This document shows, piece by piece, positions 1 to 5,034 of a stretch of 5,650 bases of DNA. The stretch is from Propionibacteriaceae bacterium (lineage in GTDB: Bacteria; Actinomycetota; Actinomycetes; Propionibacteriales; Propionibacteriaceae). Each line of letters begins with the position of its first letter. Position 1 is the stretch's first letter. The notes beneath the pieces were generated by a model. That model was not told the origin of the DNA, searched no databases, and saw nothing but the letters and a program-made list of their open reading frames with translations. The position numbers were made by a program, and so were the translations under genes. The stretch is from positions 1-5,650 of the forward strand of contig JAIRXX010000303.1 in assembly GCA_031268065.1 (NCBI GenBank), read 5' to 3'.

Positions 1-676
1 TCACCGACGCTTGCGAAAGGGCGGGAATCAGACGATTTCTAGACAGTAAAAGCGCCCGGGTCGGATGGGTTCCGGGCGGAACCTCGCTAACTAGGACACC
101 TTGCTCAGCGATGCGGTCGAACAACTTTCCATTAGACGGCGGGTAAGCCATATCCAAGCCGCAACCTAGCACCGCCGCCGTTGGCGCGGCGACTGCAAGC
201 GCGGCCCGGTGCGCGGCTGCATCGATGCCGAACGCACCCCCAGAGACCACTAGCACTCCCGCCTCGCTTATCTCTGCCGAGAACTTGGCCGTTGCGTGTT
301 CGCCATAGGCTGTGGCTGCTCTTGATCCGAAGATGGCGACACTGTGCCGGGACAACGCGCCAAGATGGCCACCGCCCTTCACCCAAAGGCCAGCAGGCAC
401 TCCCCCACAACCGTTGCCGTTATCCACCCCGGCCAATTGGGCAAGGCCAGTTGGCCACTCATCATCACCTGGGATGATGAAACGGATGCCATGATGCGCG
501 GCCGACCTTTGAACCTGATCCAGATCTAGCTTCCCGTATCTTTGGCTGTTTGTAGCCACTTCCTCTTCCCAAACATCGACTGGCCCCCGCAGATGAACTC
601 GGTCCAGTAAGCCTGCCGAACCTGGACTCATGAAAGAGATACCCATTCGAGCCGCTCTCACCACATCACCATTCAT
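1..676 (-). CDS. dprA: DNA-processing protein DprA/Smf, 3' end outside the window
   Basis: DprA binds single-stranded DNA and loads RecA on it in the cytoplasm, classically during transformation. 225 codons are visible and the frame is still open at the left edge; family members usually have about 290-400 residues, so the C-terminus is missing. The Rossmann-fold signature is clear: GSRAATAYG (117-125), SGGAFGIDAAAHRAAL (145-160), GCGLDMAYPP (171-180), SEVPPGTHPTR (197-207) and SRNRLI (212-217). The first ~100 residues correspond to the variable N-terminal region, with the family-like IPGDDEWP at 68-75 and AGLWVKG at 95-101. The ATG at 676 is chosen because AAGGAG lies 5 nt upstream. The gene follows the cytosine methyltransferase after 64 bp in the same direction. 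In actinobacteria I know dprA mainly beside a ComM/Mg-chelatase-like gene, so this may be an extra, element-borne copy. The family call is firm; a role in transformation is not shown. Confidence 0.93.
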   Translation of the reverse strand, partial: MNGDVVRAARMGISFMSPGSAGLLDRVHLRGPVDVWEEEVATNSQRYGKLDLDQVQRSAAHHGIRFIIPGDDEWPTGLAQLAGVDNGNGCGGVPAGLWVKGGGHLGALSRHSVAIFGSRAATAYGEHATAKFSAEISEAGVLVVSGGAFGIDAAAHRAALAVAAPTAAVLGCGLDMAYPPSNGKLFDRIAEQGVLVSEVPPGTHPTRALLLSRNRLIPALSQASV

Positions 677-681
677 GAGTG

Positions 682-687
682 CTCCTT
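682..687 (-). promoter_or_regulatory. Shine-Dalgarno of dprA
   Basis: AAGGAG on the minus strand, 5 nt before the ATG at 676. It is one of the strongest ribosome binding sites in the window and decides the dprA start. It lets dprA be translated independently of the methyltransferase upstream. Confidence 0.8.
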
Positions 688-717
688 CCCAGATTTGCTT
701 CGGAATGTTGTATCTGT

Positions 718-733
718 GCTGCGCTATCGCAGC
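718..733 (-). other. Short hairpin between methyltransferase and dprA
   Basis: A perfect 6-bp stem (GCTGCG/CGCAGC) closes a four-base loop in the 64-bp gap between the methyltransferase stop and the dprA start. No T-run follows it on the minus strand, so it does not look like an intrinsic terminator. It could affect mRNA stability or processing, or be chance. Confidence 0.35.
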
Positions 734-740
734 GGTGTCG

Positions 741-2342
741 CTATACCGGTTGGCATACCGGTTCCTCCCTTGTGATAGCGGCATAGACCTGAGTCATGAT
801 GTCCCTGGCAGTTGGCGGTGTCACCGCATTGCCGGCAAGCCTGACTTGCTGCCGCCTTGACCCAACCAGCAGATAAGTGGAGGGAAACGCCATTGCTTGT
901 TTGATCTCATCAGGCGCTAGCATCCTGAATCTCACATCGTTAATGTCCAAGGCTGGGCCAGAAGGCGAGAGCAGAGACTGGTGGCCGGTGGTTGTGATCG
1001 TCCTGGCAACCTCATCCACCGGGGTGCTCATAGAACTTTGATCGGGGCCACGTTGAGTGTTGTTCCGCATCAGCAGAGCGCATCGATCATGGGTGGTGAC
1101 AGCGGGCAACGCATCTTTGGTGCTCTTAGCAGACCCATTGTGATAGTAAGGGACGACTAGACCAGAACGGTCATCGTAATCACATGAACCCTCTTCACTC
1201 GCCCTGGTGGCAGTACGCAGGAAACCGACTCCAGTCTCATCACGAGTCGTCATCGTGCGTATAGGCGACAACGCCGAACTGGCGGTCTTCCCTTCACGGC
1301 CCTCCACGGGCACCAGCAGCGGATGATGGGCGAATCCTTTGGATTCTGTTGTGTGTACCGCCCGTAACGGCTCTGTCGCCGGCCAGGCACGGATATAGTT
1401 GCCCGCCGCCCCACTAGCGGCATCCCAAGTGTTCCCAGCCGCCTCGACGATCAACGGAGTCCAATACTTGTCAATCCCAGCCTGGATACGGCGCATTGTC
1501 TTCTCAGCAAGCGGCTTGGCCCTGTCACCTATCCGCACGCCCAGATTCGACCAGTCGATGATCGACGCCGCAGGAAGCCAAGCTGGTTCGACCCGCTGGC
1601 CTCTACGGGAAACCCGAGGACAGCGGTAAACATACTGGGCGCGGTATCTGCCCACAACGTGCCCGTGCCGTTTGAACTGCTGCACCGCGTCAACAACCTC
1701 ATCGCAACTCGGGCACCAAGCCTTCGGCCTGACAACCTGCTCCAAATCAGGGGCAGGTACCGTCGTCTTGCGCCAAAACACGACATACAGCCGATCCCTG
1801 GATTGTGGAGCAGGCATACCCCGCTGTTGTGCGTGCATCGAGTTCAGCGAAACGATCCGATGTCTGTAGCCCAAACTTGACATCGCCATGAGCCATGCCT
1901 GAAACAGCCCGCCTCGGCAGGTGTCAGCATCTCCCCAATCGGCAATCTCTACCACGTTCTCCACCACAACTGCGCGATACCTGTGCTGCTCAGTGAACCG
2001 GACGACATCCCACATCGTCGCCCTGGATCGGCTCACCGCATCCTCAGTCAGCGCCTCCCCGAACAAATCCGGCTGTGCCCAATTCCTCAAACCTTTCGCT
2101 CGTGAATGGTTCGTGCATTCCGGACTTGCCCACAACAGATCAGTTCCCGGAACATACCTGGGATCGACTTGTGAAATGTCAGCCTGCAAATGGTCCACGC
2201 CTTGATGGTTGAGGTTATGAGTCTCTATAGCCTTATCCCAATGGTTAGCGGCAAGCCTGACCTCGATCCCAGGAACCGATGACGCCCCCGTGGTGGACCC
2301 GCCGGCCCCGCAAAACAGATCAGTCATGGTCAAGTTACCCAC
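741..2342 (-). CDS. DNA (cytosine-5-)-methyltransferase, phage/actinobacterial type
   Basis: It transfers a methyl group from S-adenosylmethionine to C5 of cytosine in DNA. The 533 residues carry the C5 motifs in order: motif I DLFCGAGGS (8-16), motif IV ASPECTNHS with probable catalytic Cys76 (72-80), motif VI ENV (128-130), motif VIII PQSRDRLYV (179-187), a motif IX-like segment RMLAPDEIKQAMAFP (473-487) and motif X GNAVTPPTA (504-512). Between VIII and IX lies a long target-recognition region. It has a CxxC at 210-213 and a lone Cys241, as if from a decayed zinc knuckle, then four degenerate repeats rich in TT pairs. The start is GTG at 2342, preceded by GGGGG at 6 nt and overlapping the small upstream ORF by 8 nt. 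ATG at 2327 is an alternative that still keeps motif I. Target sequence unknown. It sits between a PP-loop sulfurtransferase and dprA; no cognate nuclease is visible. Confidence 0.93.
   Translation of the reverse strand: MGNLTMTDLFCGAGGSTTGASSVPGIEVRLAANHWDKAIETHNLNHQGVDHLQADISQVDPRYVPGTDLLWASPECTNHSRAKGLRNWAQPDLFGEALTEDAVSRSRATMWDVVRFTEQHRYRAVVVENVVEIADWGDADTCRGGLFQAWLMAMSSLGYRHRIVSLNSMHAQQRGMPAPQSRDRLYVVFWRKTTVPAPDLEQVVRPKAWCPSCDEVVDAVQQFKRHGHVVGRYRAQYVYRCPRVSRRGQRVEPAWLPAASIIDWSNLGVRIGDRAKPLAEKTMRRIQAGIDKYWTPLIVEAAGNTWDAASGAAGNYIRAWPATEPLRAVHTTESKGFAHHPLLVPVEGREGKTASSALSPIRTMTTRDETGVGFLRTATRASEEGSCDYDDRSGLVVPYYHNGSAKSTKDALPAVTTHDRCALLMRNNTQRGPDQSSMSTPVDEVARTITTTGHQSLLSPSGPALDINDVRFRMLAPDEIKQAMAFPSTYLLVGSRRQQVRLAGNAVTPPTARDIMTQVYAAITREEPVCQPV
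743..763. repeat. Tandem ATACCGGTT direct repeat at the methyltransferase 3' end
   Basis: ATACCGGTT occurs at 743-751 and again at 755-763, separated by GGC, so the hexamer palindrome ACCGGT appears twice within 12 bp. The repeat encodes the last few codons of the methyltransferase and overlaps its stop. It may be a protein-binding site, a slippage product or coincidence. Confidence 0.4.
966..1448 (-). repeat. Four degenerate protein repeats in the methyltransferase recognition region
   Basis: Residues about 299-459 of the methyltransferase hold four diverged units. Each has a polar, Gly/Asn-rich stretch, then a core like (P/V)-x-R-(T/A)-(hydrophobic)-T-T, then a hydrophobic strand. The cores are PLRAVHTTES (325-334), SPIRTMTTRDE (359-369), DALPAVTTHDR (410-420) and VARTITTTGH (445-454). 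They lie between motifs VIII and IX, where C5 methyltransferases hold their target-recognition domain. The pattern is seen directly; a role in DNA contact is inferred from position. Confidence 0.6.
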
Positions 2343-2430
2343 CAGACACCCCCGGAAAAATGACCTGCAGCAGATCGAAGTTGACCCATACCGAAGCCCT
2401 ATTTGGGCGTGCTGCTCGTGTTTGCGTCAT
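2335..2430 (-). CDS. 31-codon ORF bridging sulfurtransferase and methyltransferase
   Basis: A small frame starts at an ATG that overlaps the sulfurtransferase stop (TATGA) and ends at a TAA 8 nt inside the GTG-started methyltransferase frame. Its peptide starts MTQTRAARPN and ends IFPGVSGG; no family is recognised. A G-rich stretch (GGGTGG) lies about 8 nt before the ATG. It fills the only sizeable gap between the two enzyme genes, so it could be a real micropeptide. It could also serve only to carry ribosomes through to the methyltransferase start. A chance ORF cannot be excluded, but the overlaps at both ends favour a translational-coupling role. Confidence 0.42.
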   Translation of the reverse strand: MTQTRAARPNRASVWVNFDLLQVIFPGVSGG

Positions 2431-3236
2431 AGCCAGCACCACCCAGAATCACATACGCCACCTGTCTCATCGACCAATGGAAGAAGTTCTTGATTTGTGT
2501 TTATTGCTTTGCGCAGCGGCATCCCGAACCTGGTGAGAAATACATGATCCTTGCCCAACCGGTCACGACGTCTGTTGAGAGTGTCCTCCAACAAACAAGC
2601 CTTGGCGAATAACGCCGCCTCGTCACGGGCCATGTCCTGCCACGCTGATGGACGACGGAACGGGCAGAAAAAGCACGCACTCTTAGGTGGGACAGGCAAC
2701 CCGGCACCGGCGATGATCCTCACGCAGTCAGAACGACGATGACCTAAGTCGAGCAGTGGGTAGACGATACTCTCGTGAGGATCGGCACGCCTGCTATTCG
2801 CCCGGTGAATCTCATCCACACTAATGCCAATCGCCACACTTGCCGGGTCATCCACCGTCGCGCCGTGGGTTTTAAGCCACTTCCCGATCACACGGATTTT
2901 GAAGTCGGTGGTGCATGACCTTCGACCTGGTGCCCCATTGGACATCCGCACAGGTATCGGCAACGATCTTGAACCAGGCCGCATGAGCCTGCCCCAAAGC
3001 GTCTCCACCTGACCGTCCCGCTTCGTACGGGACAGGACGTGCAGATCAATGCCGTGGCGTTCGGCAAAGGGCAAAGCCACTTCACTCAAATACCGCAAAG
3101 TGGACGGATTCTCCGAATCGTCACCAACATTTGCAAAGAGGAAGACCCTCTTCTCAATCTTGCGCTGGGCAGCGAGGACAAGTAATGCAGTTGACTGAAC
3201 CCCGCCTCCATACGAAACTACACTTAACTCAGTCAT
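2427..3236 (-). CDS. PP-loop ATPase/sulfurtransferase, PAPS reductase-like family
   Basis: A 269-residue protein of the adenine-nucleotide alpha-hydrolase/PAPS-reductase superfamily, whose members activate a substrate with ATP for sulfur transfer or reduce adenylylated sulfate. The PP-loop is SYGGGVQST (residues 8-16), followed by FANVGDDSENP (34-44). A conserved-looking RRSCTTDFKIR segment contains Cys108, a CFFC pair is at 188-191, and the C-terminus carries CDSGWC (262-267). This cysteine set resembles Fe-S or persulfide chemistry in tRNA and DNA thiolation enzymes such as TtcA or DndC, but orthology to those is not claimed. The ATG at 3236 is chosen because GGGAGG lies 7 nt upstream; it overlaps the stop of a 25-codon ORF (ATGA). 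Immediately downstream are a 31-codon ORF and the cytosine methyltransferase. The context suggests DNA modification rather than sulfate assimilation, since no cysteine-biosynthesis gene is nearby. Confidence 0.85.
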   Translation of the reverse strand: MTELSVVSYGGGVQSTALLVLAAQRKIEKRVFLFANVGDDSENPSTLRYLSEVALPFAERHGIDLHVLSRTKRDGQVETLWGRLMRPGSRSLPIPVRMSNGAPGRRSCTTDFKIRVIGKWLKTHGATVDDPASVAIGISVDEIHRANSRRADPHESIVYPLLDLGHRRSDCVRIIAGAGLPVPPKSACFFCPFRRPSAWQDMARDEAALFAKACLLEDTLNRRRDRLGKDHVFLTRFGMPLRKAINTNQELLPLVDETGGVCDSGWCWL

Positions 3237-3310
3237 GCCGACACCTCCCACAGTGTGCGAACAACTTCTTTATTGGACTCACCAAGGGTGTGTAGGGGAT
3301 GACCAGGCAT
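3233..3310 (-). CDS. 25-codon ORF coupled to the sulfurtransferase
   Basis: The frame starts at ATG 3310, encodes a peptide beginning MPGHPLHTLG and ending RTLWEVSA, and stops with a TGA that overlaps the sulfurtransferase ATG (ATGA). It contains that gene's Shine-Dalgarno. AAGGGG lies about 10 nt before the ATG, a weak spacing. The same frame is open further upstream, with another ATG at 3382 (49 codons) that has no clear ribosome binding site. No family is recognised. It may be a leader peptide or small partner protein, or a chance ORF; the exact stop-start overlap is the main argument for translation. Confidence 0.42.
   Translation of the reverse strand: MPGHPLHTLGESNKEVVRTLWEVSA
3244..3249 (-). 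promoter_or_regulatory. Shine-Dalgarno of the sulfurtransferase gene
   Basis: GGGAGG on the minus strand, 7 nt before ATG 3236. It favours this start over the in-frame GTG at 3251, which lies upstream of the site and would add five residues. Confidence 0.75.
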
Positions 3311-3366
3311 CTCAGCCACGCCCCTTCTGAAAAGTACACACGGCTGGACACAAGCAGCAGGCGGTA

Positions 3367-3372
3367 AATATA
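3367..3372 (-). promoter_or_regulatory. Possible -10 element for the modification cassette
   Basis: TATATT on the minus strand in the 194-bp gap between the DUF4192 stop and the sulfurtransferase start. It is the only AT-rich -10-like hexamer I found there. A start site near 3360 would place the 25-codon ORF first on the transcript. No good -35 hexamer stands at 16-18 bp, so the call is weak. Confidence 0.25.
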
Positions 3373-3430
3373 CAGATGCCATTCTTAAGCCCAGCGCTGA
3401 GACAGGCTCGGAGTGTTCTACAACCCATGA

Positions 3431-4471
3431 TCAGATTCCCACCACTGAATGTTGAGAGTGGTCGCTGGCAGCAGCGGTGTGCGCACGCGCAGGCTCAGGA
3501 ACCGGCTGAGTCGCAGCAGGGTTGGCGGGCTGGAGGCGCTGCTTGAGGTTGCTCCACACCGTTCTCGGGTTCGCGGCACGCGATAGTGTGGTGATTATCT
3601 TTGCTGTCTCCGGACGCGCACGGACCTGGAACTTCTCGGCCAACTGATCGATCTGTTGGCCACAATGGCTGACCAGCGGCTTGTTATCTGTCATGAACGC
3701 CGCCAGCGCCACCAGCGATAAAGGGACGATGCGGAATTCCTCTGGGCACTGGTCTACAACTTTCGACCAGACCGCCCCTTGGTTGGCGGCATTTCCGTCA
3801 TCAACAGCCAGGGCTGCCAGCCGTGACGCTGACGCGCTGCCATTCACACACGCCCCGAGTTCCGCAAGGTCAGACTCACTCAGCGCCGCCGGGTCAGCGA
3901 CCCCCCTGGTGACCAAATCAGCGGCCCGGTCAGCCCAAAGCCCCGGATCAATCGCGTCAAGCCTCTCCCTGGCATTCATCCACGGCAAGTAAGGGTCTGC
4001 GGCCAACCCAGACAAATAGCCACCTAGCTGGGACGAGTCGGGACTGAAAACACCACTGGCGAGATCGGCGCTTCCACCAACGCCGGTAAGCGTCCAGTTC
4101 TCGCCCCGCACCAAGAAGCTGGCAGGCCCCGCGACCGCGCCAGAGTCGGCATCCCTCACCGACGGCAACCCAGCGGCGCACGCTTCCTGCAACAAGCCCA
4201 GCGCATGCCTCCCAAGCGGCGCATCAGGAGCCTCATCAAACGCCAAACAAATCACCCGCGCGTTCGGATAGTCCAAAGCGACCTTGGAAACCAGCCGCTC
4301 AGCTATAGCCGGATCCTGCTCGAATCTGCCCAAGGTCGCCTCGAACAATGTGTTGATCTGAGAACCGGTATGGGCAACCACGACAACCTGATCCCGCAAC
4401 TGATGGCCTGCGGCGAACCGCACAGCGACCAACAGATCATCAACGCTGCCGATAGACGCCCGCTCAGCCAT
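3431..4471 (-). CDS. DUF4192 family protein
   Basis: A 346-residue protein resembling DUF4192, an actinobacterial family without an established function. Matching features are the N-terminal block with DDLLVAVRFAAGHQLRDQVVVV (split here as DDLLVAVRFAAG and HQLRDQVVVV), a strand RVICLAFDE, then an LLQEACAAGLPSVRDA segment. The Trp-containing ENWTLTG follows, as does NARERLDAI in place of the family's 'sREeL' site. Later come AVWSKVVDQCP and VPLSLVALAAFM, like the family's late helices. The C-terminal ~30 residues are Pro/Ala/Gln/His-rich and look disordered. No signal peptide or membrane segment is seen. The ATG at 4471 is chosen because GGGGAG lies 5 nt upstream; the frame is open to 4594 but that stretch is Arg/Gly-rich and unlike the family. 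It is probably a separate unit from the cassette downstream, though no terminator separates them. Confidence 0.7.
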   Translation of the reverse strand: MAERASIGSVDDLLVAVRFAAGHQLRDQVVVVAHTGSQINTLFEATLGRFEQDPAIAERLVSKVALDYPNARVICLAFDEAPDAPLGRHALGLLQEACAAGLPSVRDADSGAVAGPASFLVRGENWTLTGVGGSADLASGVFSPDSSQLGGYLSGLAADPYLPWMNARERLDAIDPGLWADRAADLVTRGVADPAALSESDLAELGACVNGSASASRLAALAVDDGNAANQGAVWSKVVDQCPEEFRIVPLSLVALAAFMTDNKPLVSHCGQQIDQLAEKFQVRARPETAKIITTLSRAANPRTVWSNLKQRLQPANPAATQPVPEPARAHTAAASDHSQHSVVGI

Positions 4472-4476
4472 AGCCA

Positions 4477-4482
4477 CTCCCC
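4477..4482 (-). promoter_or_regulatory. Shine-Dalgarno of the DUF4192 gene
   Basis: GGGGAG on the minus strand, 5 nt before ATG 4471. It is the evidence for choosing this start over candidates further upstream in the same open frame. Confidence 0.7.
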
Positions 4483-4488
4483 AAGACA

Positions 4489-4511
4489 CAGAGGCAGTCC
4501 TTGCCCCTCTG
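4489..4511. promoter_or_regulatory. Inverted repeat in the DUF4192 leader, operator- or hairpin-like
   Basis: CAGAGGCA and TGCCCCTCTG face each other around a five-base centre. They can pair as a 4-bp inner stem (GGCA/TGCC) and a 4-bp outer stem (CAGA/TCTG) with two bulged bases, or as CAGAGG/CCTCTG with an 11-base loop. The element ends 18 nt before the ATG. A TATAGA that could serve as a -10 lies just upstream on the minus strand (4517-4522), but no convincing -35 goes with it. Confidence 0.35.
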
Positions 4512-4522
4512 CCATATCTATA

Positions 4523-5034
4523 GCCACGCAACCCCCCAGACTGAGCGCAATCAAAGACCGCACAGGGGGCGGCCCCGCGCCCCAGACGCCCCACCAGCGC
4601 AGGCGGCGAAACCAGTCAAGACCCCAAAATGCTCACTAGAACCCAAACCGAGACGGCACACGGCAGACATACCCGCCCACTTCGGCAGGCCCGAACACCT
4701 ATGAGCCGGACACCACCAACCACATCGCCAAACCGCGTACAAGAAAACCGACGCCCAAACCCCAACTACACCCCAAGCCGCAAAGAGAACCGCCCACACC
4801 AGCCAAACCAAGCGGCACCCCCGGACGCTTGACAAACCCGGAATCCAACCCAAACTCCTCGAGCCCCCCAGCGACAGCACCGCCATCGACGGGCCTTTGA
4901 GGCTTATCCACAACCCAGCTCACACAGGGCGTCTGTTGTGCGCCAAAGCCTGCCAGTGGCAGAACAAGGCACATAGGCAAAGAATCATGAAGGAGGCCAG
5001 CACTCTAAATGCGCCAAGAGTCCCATCTAGCTCT
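4523..5034. other. About 510 bp without a convincing gene; A+C-biased plus strand
   Basis: This tract lies between the immunity gene and the DUF4192 leader. Its plus strand is strongly A+C-biased: about 85% in 4741-4800 by hand count, and 70-75% in the two flanking 60-base lines. Two overlapping minus-strand frames are open (about 4551-4913 and 4699-4980). They are dominated by Trp, Cys, Gly, Val and Leu, as any G+T-rich strand would give, and neither has a well-placed ribosome binding site at an ATG. One contains a hydrophobic run (about 4730-4815) that could mimic a membrane helix. The bias continues from the immunity gene, so the tract could be a decayed gene on the same strand. No intrinsic terminator with a T-run was found. 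Confidence 0.5.
4951..4961. repeat. Perfect 11-bp palindrome with a one-base centre
   Basis: TGCCAGTGGCA reads as TGCCA, one centre base, TGGCA. It lies about 75 bp downstream of the immunity gene's stop. The form suits a dimeric protein-binding site better than an RNA hairpin, since a one-base loop cannot form. At this length chance is quite possible. Confidence 0.3.

Noticed and set aside
181..860. Several short plus-strand frames over dprA and the methyltransferase 3' end
   Set aside because: The minus-strand DprA and methyltransferase motifs explain this stretch fully; the plus-strand frames overlap one another and carry no motifs.
2427..3236. Classical CysH PAPS reductase of sulfate assimilation
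   Set aside because: No other cys genes are nearby, and the Cys layout and C-terminal CDSGWC do not match what I know of CysH. A nucleic-acid sulfurtransferase-like role is more consistent, though unproven.
3385..3420. Possible terminator after DUF4192 (AGCC...GGCT and the palindrome CAGCGCTG)
   Set aside because: The stems are short and imperfect, with no T-run on the minus strand.
4472..4594. Upstream extension of DUF4192 by 41 residues
   Set aside because: The added residues are Arg/Gly/Cys-rich and unlike the family, while ATG 4471 has a well-placed GGGGAG.
4205..4639. Plus-strand open frame of 144 codons
   Set aside because: It lies antisense to the DUF4192 gene and its leader, has Arg/Pro/His-rich composition typical of an antisense frame, and shows no recognisable domain.
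4551..4913. Minus-strand frame of 120 codons with a hydrophobic, Trp-rich run
   Set aside because: Its Trp/Cys/Val/Leu content is what a G+T-rich strand yields in any frame, no good ribosome binding site precedes the ATGs, and a second frame overlaps it. Kept only as a note on the gene-free tract.
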